Source: Hysterangium stoloniferum (lineage: Eukaryota > Basidiomycota > Agaricomycetes > Hysterangiales > Hysterangiaceae). From it: DNA of 64,000 nt. The stretch's first letter is position 1. The number at the start of each line of letters is the position of its first letter. The notes under the pieces are model-generated. The model worked only from the letters and a program-made list of their open reading frames with translations, had not been told where the DNA came from and searched no databases. Made by a program: the position numbers and the translations under genes. Shown here piece after piece: positions 11,213 to 20,249 of this stretch. Location of the stretch: positions 1 to 64,000 of the forward strand of contig WHVD01000191.1 of assembly GCA_015178975.1 (NCBI GenBank). The letters run 5' to 3'.

Positions 11213-11223
11213 AGTCAGAAAAT
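11213..11223 (-). other. Primer-binding site, complementary to the element's own RNA 5' end
   Basis: On the minus strand the internal region begins GT and then ATTTTCTGACT. This 11-mer is the exact complement of AGTCAGAAAAT in the LTR, 33 nt after the TATA box (2656-2666 in the plus copy, 3940-3950 reverse in the 3' LTR). I see no TGG-starting match to a host tRNA 3' end. The arrangement equals the self-priming site of Tf1 of fission yeast. The adjacent 5' LTR has one mismatch (ATGTTCTGACT). Confidence 0.7.
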
Positions 11224-11225
11224 AC

Positions 11226-12063
11226 TGTTAGGATACACACACAGGCCGGGTTTCCGGAGAAACCCGCGGGATATCTGGTAGGACTTGACTTCAGCTTATA
11301 GGCTGCACCCTCGCTAGATCGTGTTGTCCAATTTCAAACAGACGGATGGGGTTCCCGGGGAGTCCGGGCGGGGTTCGTGGGTCGTAGGTTGTAAGTCGGG
11401 GGTCGTGGGTCGTAAGTCAGAGGTTGTGGGTCGTGAGTCGAGTTGGTTGAGAGAGATAGATGCGCCAGAGCCTGTGGGCTCCGACTAGTGCGAGTGATGT
11501 GATTTAAGTAAGATTTTAGAGCGGAAAATGTTATTAGATTACTGGGGGGAATCTAAGCTAATGTTCTGACTGGATTGTATGTACAACATCTGCCAGTTTA
11601 TATAGACTATGGAGTGAATGACATACCAAATCCAGTAATGGCGAAACGAAACTAACAAAACATGAAACGGGAATAGTAAACACCAAATTGGTGTTAGGAA
11701 TGGAACGGAACGGAGTGGAGTCCGAATCGTGACAAAGCATAACCCATAACGGGAAACAGAGCAGGAGTGGAGTCCTAAATCGTGACAGGTCATTTGACTA
11801 AAATGGGAATGGGGCTCGATTAGAGCGGTGACGGTATTCTAAGCGGGGACTGGTGACTGATGCGTGGAACGAAGACGGACATAGACAGAGACGGAGTCCA
11901 GGGGAAGTCTGGTGACTGATGTGTCATAATGAGGTCAAACGTAACGAGTCTTGACGTAACGGAGTCCAGGCGGGAAATCCTATAAACAGACAATTGGTGC
12001 TTGTAGCGCGTGGGGGCGTACGGGTTAGTGCCCGGAGTCTGGCAGGATTGTTCAGTCGTAACA
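11226..12063 (-). repeat. 5' LTR of minus-strand chromovirus (838 bp)
   Basis: TGTTAGGATAC to GTCGTAACA, followed by the target duplicate ACACC at 12064-12068. It is 9 nt longer than the partner LTR because of the block GCACCCTCG near 11305. Confidence 0.95.
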
Positions 12064-12068
12064 ACACC

Positions 12069-12800
12069 CCCCATTTAACTGAAATCCCAAGGAGGCCAAA
12101 AATCTAGATCTTGTATGTAAAAACTTGTCGGGTATGGATGGTGTGTCAAGACATTATGTGACCTGGTAAAAATTTACATATAAAAATTTGAGGGGTGCTG
12201 GCACTTGAAATTTAACTCTTTTCCCTCAACCACAATGACCATGGGCTTGGGATCGAAGCCCTTCCCATCCAGGCCAACTGTCACCCCTGTATTGGGTCTG
12301 AGTGGACCCCCAAACACACAAGAGCATTGACAACTTCTCAAAGAGAAGAAGAAGGTGTACGAGGAAGAAGAGCATAAGGAGAAGGAGGAGCTGGAGGCGA
12401 TAGAGGTGGAGGAGAAGAAGTTGGCAGAGGAAGAGGCTGCACGCAAGCATTGGGAGGCCATGCTTGTGAAGAAAAAGCAGTGGGAGGCTGATCGGGTGCG
12501 AGAAGAGGAGGCAAAGAAGAAACGGGAGGGTAAAGTATGTAAGTCAGCATTTTCTTATCTTTGTGACCTTGCTGACATTTTCCACAGTGCAAGGCAGCGA
12601 CACCTTCAGAATCCAATGATGAAGAGGATGAGGAGGATGAGGAGGATATGCTGGGGCCTTTGAGCCCCAAGGTAAGTTCGGACTCCTAGTATTTTAGTTT
12701 TCTAATTTTTTTTTGTTTTCGATTATAGAAACAAAAACAGACCCCCAAGGCAGGGCCCAAAAATAATCTGAAGTGCATTTGATGGCATAGGTATTGAGAT
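12069..12800 (+). pseudogene. Third, diverged and truncated copy of the antisense coiled-coil gene
   Basis: The ATG at 12235 opens a frame with one early stop (EH-stop-QLL, at about 12328) and then a Lys/Glu-rich coiled coil to 12534. An intron 12535-12587 (53 bp), a very acidic exon 12588-12671, an intron 12672-12728 (57 bp) and a short third exon (KQKQTPKAGPK) ending at 12782 reproduce the three-exon plan of the copies at 968 and 4655. The frame stops at what would be the first cysteine of the cluster. Upstream there is a TATAAAA box and a reverse polypurine-like tract (CCCCCCATTT, about 12067). The chromovirus at 3616-12063 therefore appears to have inserted beside an older relative. Confidence 0.7.
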
Positions 12801-13169
12801 GCAGTGCATCATACTATATTTTGTTTTTATGTATGTACATTCAAAGTCCGTCATTGCTGCCAACTTAATTTCTGATGCTAGATGAAAAAGGAAGTTCATT
12901 GTCTGGGCTTAGTGTTCCCAATATTTATGTATATGATGGTCGATGTGACTGTGATTAGCACAGAGGGCAATGGGAATATTTGTTTGCCTGATTTTGGACT
13001 CAACCAACCCTGATGCATATGTATAAATGTATATGCAGTGAGTGTCTTTCTTCCTCAACAGCACATCCCTGTAAGCCTGGCCACCTTACCACATACACCA
13101 CCATTCCCAACCACTCCCTTTATTTGACTACTCAAGCATTCCACTTAATTACCCTTGACCATTGTTCTT
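12801..13169. other. AT-rich stretch without recognised genes
   Basis: No frame with family resemblance, and no terminal repeats found. Low CpG suggests an old repeat, perhaps the decayed remainder of the element represented at 12069-12800. Confidence 0.4.
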
Positions 13170-13174
13170 CCATT

Positions 13175-13718
13175 TGTTAAGTGCCATGTCGGGAACTTAT
13201 TCCAGAACTATCGGAAAGTCACCGGGAAGTCGGGAACTATCAGATAGGGTCAGGACGTCGGCTTCAGCTTATGTGCTGCACCTCTACGCAAATGCTCAAA
13301 GTCCTTAATTTCAGAGGTGAGACTTACAATGGAAGATACAGATATTCAGAGTTCCGAAGAGTTCCGAATATCAAGCGTACAGAAAGATGGGAGAAGGAAT
13401 AAGAAACTAAGTCGATATCAGATCTAAGGTAAAGTACAAATTCACAGAAACTAATATAAGTCTACTCATTATTGTACTACAAACTAAGACCATAATAAGA
13501 TGGAAACGGAAGTGTTCTTAAAACGGAAATACAATAAGACATATTAGGGAGACAATATTCCGAAACGGGAATACAACAAACAAACGAGTGAATACTTGTC
13601 AATGGACAAATTACCAAATGCGGAACAAGGGAAGAATGTGGATGATACGGTAACTATGATGTTCCGTAGTCGGAGATCAGAAGTCGGATATTGAAACATC
13701 CGGGAATGGGTTGTAACA
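13175..13718. mobile_element. Solo LTR, family A (544 bp)
   Basis: TGTTAAGTGC...GGTTGTAACA flanked by a perfect 5-bp target duplication CCATT (13170-13174 and 13719-13723). A second, more decayed member is at 24344-24923. The internal phrase GGCTTCAGCTTATGTGCTGC resembles one in the chromovirus LTRs (GGCTTCAGCTTATAGGCTGC), so the families are probably related. Confidence 0.9.
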
Positions 13719-13723
13719 CCATT

Positions 13724-14347
13724 GACCTTTGTCCTCCTTTTCCTACCACATCTTCCTTATCTTCAGATTCCTTTTGTTACCACAATCTTATTGTTCCAAA
13801 CAGATATATAAGTATACATTCCACAGCAATAAGAGGGTAATTTTTTTGACATAAAACCCTTTTCCACTCTTCCCTAAGGAGCCTCACATTCATCTTGTAT
13901 CATACTGCTATTAAAATAAAGAAAACTCAGTCCTGTCTGTGTTGACCAAGTGAGGCTGATAATGACAGCCTTTCAATCCCACCAGCATACACACTTCTTC
14001 TTATATATTGTATTTTATTAAGTAAAATATTTCATGCGGTCATTATAAGCTAGCCAATATCTAGGTGCACCATAAAGCACCTCAAGTGAATATCTTTCTC
14101 TCATCATGTGTGACATTGATCACAACAATTGTAATCCCTATATTATAATGAGCAATTACCATCATATCTGGTCTTGAAATGGATTTGGAATCATATAGTT
14201 CTCCTATATCCTCATAAATGTCACAAACATCACCTGTGTATCTTCTATTTGCAACCTAATTAGCTTGCCACATGTGACCCCGAATCTCTAATTGTACACA
14301 GCTGTACACAGCTGACATAATGCATCTCCGCACTTTGCCTGTCCCCC
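13724..14347. other. Repeat-like AT-rich stretch
   Basis: No coding frame or terminal repeat that I can support. A TATATAAGTATA-type box near 13805 suggests an old LTR fragment. Confidence 0.35.
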
Positions 14348-14700
14348 TGTTAGAATGAGTGTATCGAGAAAAGAACGTATGTAAAGTGGTACACAAAAGG
14401 TAAATCTATATCATTTGAAGTGAGCTCGTAGGCTATTCCAGTGTACGATGTAGTAGTGACTGTGGGAGGGTTTATTCCAGTGTGCCTCAGCAGTGACTGT
14501 GAGCTCGCAAGCTATTCCAGTGTGTCCAAGACAGAGGCCATGAGAGGGTACCAATTTGTGTCTGGTGACAGTTGCAGTGATCCAGCAACAGGAGATCCGT
14601 TTGTGTTAGAATAAGTGTATTGAGGAAAGAACGTAAAGTGGTACGCAAAAGGTAAATCTATATCATTTGACCTGGTGAGCTCATAGGCAAACGGATAGTG
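14348..14700. repeat. Tandem duplicate of an LTR-like end (about 254-bp spacing)
   Basis: TGTTAGAATGAGTGTATCGAG at 14348 and TGTTAGAATAAGTGTATTGAG at 14602 start two near-identical segments of about 90 bp. The sequence from 14348 to 14590 has TG...CA ends. Between them a short motif (GAGCTCGTAGGCTATTCCAGTG) also recurs. It may be a decayed LTR pair or a local duplication. Confidence 0.5.
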
Positions 14701-15430
14701 TACATATGTACATGAAATCTAAGCTATTCATATATGCTTTGAGAACAATAACAATATGGGAACAAAAGACAAAAACTTTTAGCATCCCACAAAAGGTGAA
14801 CAAAGGTATCGCAAACTCTGATTACATAAGCAAATGGAATTCAGCTTGTCAAATTCCAATACCCCCACCTGCCACCATTTCATTCCTGGACTTTGCTTTC
14901 CTATCATTTCATGGGCAAGAAGCACGAATTAGGGCTTTCTTCAAAGGTCTCTGTATCTAGTATTAGGCCAAATGGATGTCTTGTAACTTCTAGGATTACT
15001 ACTGTGCACATATGTCAGAATGCCACCAATTTTTTTCAAGAATGTCAGGAAAGGTTGAAATGTAAGTAAATTACACTTTATTACAAATAATAACATAATG
15101 ACTTTATGATGCCAACATCAAATTGTTTAGAGATATTTTGGAGATTTTGAATGCAGAAGATTTGTGTGCTAGTGTACCACACCCCCACAGGTTTCCTGTC
15201 GATGTTGAAATTTGATGCCCATGCCTTTTGACTGTTGCCCCTAAATTGTCACACACCGTTGCCCACGTTTTGGATCATCACTATCACCATTTCCATGCCA
15301 ATTTACTGGCTGTTGTCGCTGCTGCATTTTTCCCACTACATTTTGCACTGCTGCCACATCTTGCCACCAACGCCACCGTGTTTCACCACTATCGCCCATT
15401 CCTCCAACATTTCCATGGCATTTCTTTTCA
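14701..15430. other. Unassigned sequence before the minisatellite
   Basis: Only short ORFs without family resemblance. From 15228 the plus strand is CAC/CAT-rich, preceding the minisatellite. Confidence 0.35.
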
Positions 15431-15436
15431 CTATTG

Positions 15437-16249
15437 CTGTGTTTTCCACTCATCTTTGCATTTTCCACTCATCTTTGCATTTTCCACTCATCTTTGCATT
15501 TTCCACTCATCTTTGCATTTTCCACTCATCTTTGCGTTTTCCACTCATCTTTGCGTTTTCCACTCATCTTTGCATTTTCCACTCATCTTTGCGTTTTCCA
15601 CTCATCTTCATGTTTTCCACTCATCTTCACGTTTTCCACTCATCTTCACGTTTTCCACTCATCTTCACGTTTTCCACTCATCTTCACGTTTTCCACTCAT
15701 CTTCACGTTTTCCACTCATCTTCACGTTTTCCACTCATCTTCACGTTTTCCACTCATCTTCACATTTTCCACTCATCTTCACATTTTCCACTCATCTTCA
15801 CATTTTCCACTCATCTTCACATTTTCCACTCATCTTCACATTTTCCACTCATCTTCACATTTTCCACTCATCTTCACATTTTCCACTCATCTTCACATTT
15901 TCCACTCATCTTCACATTTTCCACTCATCTTCACATTTTCCACTCATCTTCACATTTTCCACTCATCTTCACATTTTCCACTCATCTTCACATTTTCCAC
16001 TCATCTTCACATTTTCCACTCATCTTCACATTTTCCACTCATCTTCACATTTTCCACTCATCTTCACATTTTCCACTCATCTTCACATTTTCCACTCATC
16101 TTCACATTTTCCACTCATCTTCACATTTTCCACTCATCTTCACATTTTCCACTCATCTTCACATTTTCCACTCATCTTCACATTTTCCACTCATCTTCAC
16201 ATTTTCCACTCATCTTCACATTTTCCACTCATCTTCACATTTTCCACTC
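15437..16249. repeat. 19-bp minisatellite, about 43 tandem units
   Basis: Unit TTTTCCACTCATCTTCACA (19 bp). Variants are ordered in blocks: first CATCTTTGCA/G units, then CATCTTCATG/ACG, then a long homogeneous CATCTTCACA block. Since 19 is not a multiple of 3 and the unit has no stop in any plus frame, all three plus-strand frames are open, giving spurious 280-350-residue ORFs. Shorter arrays of the same unit are at 18340-18490 (plus) and 19645-19800 (minus). Confidence 0.97.
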
Positions 16250-16300
16250 ATTGTAATGTATTCAGGGGATTCTCTTAGATAGCTCAATATATGCTATAGT

Positions 16301-17116
16301 TGTTACGACCGGACAATCCCGCCAGACTCTGGGCACTAACCTGTACGCCATCACACCCTACACGCACCAATTGTCTGTTTATAGGATTTCCTGCCCAGAC
16401 TCCGTTACATCAAGACTTGTTACGTTCGACCTCATTATGACACATATCAGTCACCAGACTTCTCCTGGACTCCATCTCTGTCTATGTCCGTCTTCGTCCC
16501 ACGCATCAGTCACCGGACCCCGCTCAGAATCCTGTCACCGCTCTAATTGAGCCCCATTCCCATTTTAGTCAAATGACCTGTCACAATTTGTACTCCGCTC
16601 CCGCTCCATTTCCCATTATGGGTTATGCTTTGTCACGATTCGGACTCTGCTCCGTTCCATCCCATTCCTAACACCAATTTGGTGTTTACTATTCCCATTT
16701 TATGTTTTGCTCGCTTCATTTCATTATTACTGGATTTGGTATGACATTTACTCCACGGTCTATTTAAACTGGCAGATGTTGTACATACAAACCAGTCAGA
16801 AAATCAGCTTAGATTCCCCCCAGTAATCTAATACATTTTCCACTCTAAAACCCTACTTGATTTTACACCGCTCACACTAGTCGGAGCCCACGGGCTCCGG
16901 CATATCTATCTCTCTCATCAGTCTCGACTCACAACCCACGACCTCCGACTTACGACTCACGACCCACAACCCCCACCCGGACTCCCCAGGATTCCCGTCC
17001 GCCTGTCTGAAATTGGACAACACGATCTAGCGAGGGCGCAGCCTATAAGCTGAAGCCAAGTCCTACTGGATATTCCATGGGTTTCTCCGGAGACCCGCCC
17101 TGTACGTATCCTAACA
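16301..17116 (+). mobile_element. Solo LTR of the chromovirus family (816 bp)
   Basis: TGTTACGACC...TATCCTAACA with perfect target duplication ATAGT at 16296-16300 and 17117-17121. It is close to the LTR at 2161-2981 but with many C-to-T and G-to-A differences. Solo LTRs arise by recombination between the two LTRs of an inserted element. Confidence 0.95.
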
Positions 17117-17120
17117 ATAG

Positions 17121-18040
17121 TGTCACAGAGCTTCAACAATAAAACAAGCAAAGGTCCAGTAATTTAAATACTGATAGATTAATAAGCTGCGCTATGAAGC
17201 TTAAACAACTCAAATCAATGCTTATTTTGATTATTGAAAGGTTCAATAGAACTGTGTATGACTCTTTTAGCAAATAAAAGAACTATTCCTTGAGAATAGA
17301 GGCTAGAAGCTGAATATATGTGCAGTAACTTAGCAGAGACTTGATATAAAGCTTCAGATTCTTGTATGCTTATTTGTAACTATTAATAGTTATTTAACAA
17401 GGTGTTAAATAATTTATTAATAGAGAAAATAATTTGTATTGGATTATCTGAGTGCTTGTACTTGACTAATTCAATAAACTTAGGGCTGGGCCTTGAGTAA
17501 TCTAGTATTGGCAGGGAATTTCAGTAAGGATACTTAGATACTTATTAGGTTTATTATGTAATTAATAAGCCTAAAGGGTAGCTGTGAGGCTGGGGGAACT
17601 TAGATGATTAGCTAAGTTCAAGAGTTGCTGACAAAGATTCAAGATGCTGCAAGTGTAGGTGCTTGCAGTGAGTGTATCAGACTAAGGCTATTATTGTCCT
17701 TAGGATGATTAGATAAGCTTCTGAGCTGTACAGTAAAATGTGAGAGAGATAAGATGATTTTATTGGAAATTTGGCCCTCCTTATATACATTTTGATAACT
17801 AAATGATTAGCTAATTATTTAGTTTATGAGGTCACTAGTTAGATCATAATGACCTCATATTCTACTCATTATTTACCCTTTATTTATCACATGATTCCCC
17901 TCTCTGAGACAAGGGTTCTATCCTTTGACTTGAACATGAAGGTTCAAGGCCGCGGTCCCGGGACAGAAGCAAACAATGAGTCGGCGGAATCAATTAATGA
18001 CTCGGGTAGTCACATCCGTGACTTGTGTGACATCCCGACA
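17121..18040 (-). repeat. Probable LTR of a further family (about 920 bp)
   Basis: Read on the minus strand it begins TGTCGGGATGTCAC, has a TATATAAGG box around 17790 and ends GCTCTGTGACA, i.e. TG...CA with a promoter-like middle. No target duplication was found: the left edge was split by the insertion of the neighbouring solo LTR. The call rests on architecture only. Confidence 0.45.
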
Positions 18041-18339
18041 CCAGAGGCTTATCTAATAAGTCACATGACTTCAAAAATGCACAAACAAGCTGCAGCAAGG
18101 TGCCGAAAAGCTATAACTAAGTAGATAAAATATAAATAATTAGTTAAAAATTATAATAAATTAATTAAGTAATAATAGCATAATATGAGTCCATATATGC
18201 TATTATTTATGCGAAGTTAAAAGGAATAAGGCCTATTTTTCACAATAAACATAGTAAAAAATACAATAAAAATTCGAGAAAATATTAAGTAATTCAAAGA
18301 AAATTAAGAGAACATTATGAGATAATGCTGATACCTCAC
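18041..18339. other. AT-rich spacer
   Basis: Very AT-rich, with no genes seen. It adjoins the left minisatellite end of the inverted repeat. Confidence 0.4.
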
Positions 18340-19800
18340 ACTCATCTTCACATTGTCCACTCATCTTCACATTGTCCACTCATCTTCACATTGTCCACTC
18401 ATCTTCACATTGTCCACTCATCTTCATGTTATCCACTCATCTTCATGTTGTCCACTCATCTTCACGTTGTCCACTCATCTTCACATTTTTCACTCAGCAT
18501 TATATTCTGGTTGCCATGCTGGAGCTATAAAATCAAAGACTTCAAGACTTATTTGGTTGAGGAAGTAAATTTTTCTTTTCAATTGCTTTTAATTGAAAGA
18601 CTTCTATATTTCAGGGAGTGCTTTGGGCACCTAGTTTTCCTCGAGGGAGTGTGCTAGAATATAGGGCTGTGTGAGCATACACAAGGTGTTACACGCCCCA
18701 TTGTTCTTTTGATTTTCACTGTGTTGCCACATGCTATTGTTCTTGTATATACATAAGTAGTATAGTTTTTTTATAATTACACTATCCATTTTCCCCCTAT
18801 GAGACATGGAGGTCAAATGGAAATTATATTCATCTTTGCTTATGATTCTTATGAACTTTGAGAACTGATTTCAACAGTTTTAATACACTTCTCATTATCA
18901 GAGTGTGGTACAAAAATCATAACATTGAATTAACTAACTATTCCGATATCTCTTCTTCAAACAACCACAATTGATCTTTAATAAACACATCCTTATGTGT
19001 TGTCTGTGCACCATATATGGCTTCCATTTGTGATCTTATATACATGTAATGTCATACCATAGCCTGACTGGGAAATCAACTAAATAATTAGGTATCAAAT
19101 ATATTTTACTTGTCTATCAAGATAGTTAATTCAATGTTATGATTTTTGTACCACATTCTGATAATGAGAAGTGCATTAAAACTGTTGGAATATTGGTTTA
19201 ATGTTATGATTTTTGTACCACACTCTGATAATGAGAAATGCATTAAAACTGTTGAAATCAGTTCTCAAAGTTCATAAGAATCATAAGCAAAGATGAATAT
19301 AATTTCCATTTGACCTCCATGTCTCATAGGGGGAAAATGGATAGTGTAATTATAAAAAAACTATACTACTTATGTATATACACATGATGAGAACAATAGT
19401 GTGTGACAATACAGTGAAAATCAAAAGAACAATGGGGCCAGTGTAGCACCTTGTGCATGCTCACACAGCCCTATATTTTAACACACTCCCTCGAGGAAAA
19501 CTAGGTGCCCAAAGCACTCCCTGAAATATAGAAGTCTTTCAATTAAAAGCAATTGAAAGAAAAATTTACTCCCTCAACCAAATAAGTCTTGAAGTCTGCG
19601 ATTTTCTAGCTCCAGCATGGCAACCAGAATATAATGCTGAGTGAAAAATGTGAAGATGAGTGGACAACGTGAAGATGAGTGGAAAACGTGAAGATGAGTG
19701 GAAAACATGAAGATGAGTGGAAAACGTGAAGATGAGTGGAAAACGCGAAGATGAGTGGAAAACGCGAAGATGAGCAGAAAACGCAAAGATGAGTGGAAAA
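18340..19800. repeat. Long inverted repeat with minisatellite outer ends (foldback-like)
   Basis: The left arm, about 18340-18935, is repeated in reverse complement at about 19124-19800, around a 188-bp spacer. Each arm starts at the outer edge with about eight 19-bp minisatellite units (CACTCATCTTCACA...), continues through a shared unique stretch (for example GGAGTGCTTTGGGCACCTAG) and ends with TGTGGTACAAAAATCATAAC. The right arm carries an extra tandem copy of its inner 65 bp (19131 and 19198). Foldback transposons are known for long inverted repeats made partly of tandem units; that identity is an inference, as I found no convincing target duplication or transposase. Confidence 0.8.
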
Positions 19801-19814
19801 ACATGGTTTTAAGC

Positions 19815-19917
19815 GCCCGTGCGGCTCCCGGACGAGATCCCCCATTCTAAGATACTCCATACGCTCCACAAACGGCCAGGAACATTCTGGGGGATCTCGT
19901 CCGAAAGCCGTACGGAT
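19815..19917. repeat. Imperfect 33-36 bp inverted repeat (hairpin)
   Basis: CGGACGAGATCCCCCA at 19829-19844 is exactly complementary to 19888-19903. Pairing extends outward with a few mismatches (CCGTGCGGCT against the complement of AGCCGTACGG). The loop is about 43 nt. It starts immediately after the minisatellite edge of the foldback-like repeat. Confidence 0.8.
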
Positions 19918-20249
19918 CAAAAACCAATTTACTGATGTACGCAAAATCATCGCAAACGGAGATGTTGGAATGTTGTTGGCTCCAGAGGTATCAGGCCCTA
20001 CAAACTCAATATTCCCAGCGCTCCATAGATTTCTTTCGGACACCAGAAAAGTTTTCAAGATGAGTATCAGTTATGCTAATATCAATAAAGAAATGTCCTA
20101 CACCGGGTAACAGATTTACTCTTACATACATAATGCGCGGAATACTAACAAACAAACCAATAATATAATCACCAATTATTAACCTAACTCTCCAGAAATT
20201 TCAGTATTGCTCTTGTAATCTCCTAAGGTTTCAGTAGTAGTGTTGACCT

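Larger units (their letters stand above)
3616..12063 (-). mobile_element. Complete chromovirus (Ty3/gypsy), minus orientation, with target duplication
   Basis: LTRs at 3616-4444 and 11226-12063 flank gag, pol and the antisense accessory gene. The 5-bp sequence ACACC occurs at 3611-3615 and 12064-12068, which fixes the insertion limits. Length is 8448 bp including a 322-bp foreign solo LTR inside pol. The LTRs differ by a 9-nt indel and scattered, mostly transition, changes, so the insertion is not recent. The protein genes carry a gag frameshift, a pol nonsense codon, a changed protease active site and an integrase interrupted by the solo LTR, so the copy is not autonomous. Confidence 0.96.

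Noticed and set aside
3616..12063. tRNA-primed reverse transcription for the chromovirus
   Set aside because: No TGG-starting complement to a tRNA 3' end next to the LTR; the 11-nt self-complement is the better explanation.
12338..12670. Minus-strand Ser/Leu/Pro-rich ORF
   Set aside because: Shadow of the Glu/Lys-rich coiled-coil copy on the plus strand.
15437..16249. CRISPR-like array
   Set aside because: Units are contiguous without unique spacers; it is a eukaryotic minisatellite.
15228..16282. Three overlapping plus-strand ORFs of 280-350 codons with THLHIFHSSSHFPLI-type repeats
   Set aside because: They are translations of the 19-bp minisatellite in its three stop-free frames; no real start context, codon bias or family.
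19606..20058. Minus-strand 150-codon ORF
   Set aside because: Made of minisatellite at one end and the hairpin 19815-19917 in the middle; reads open on both strands because of the inverted repeat.
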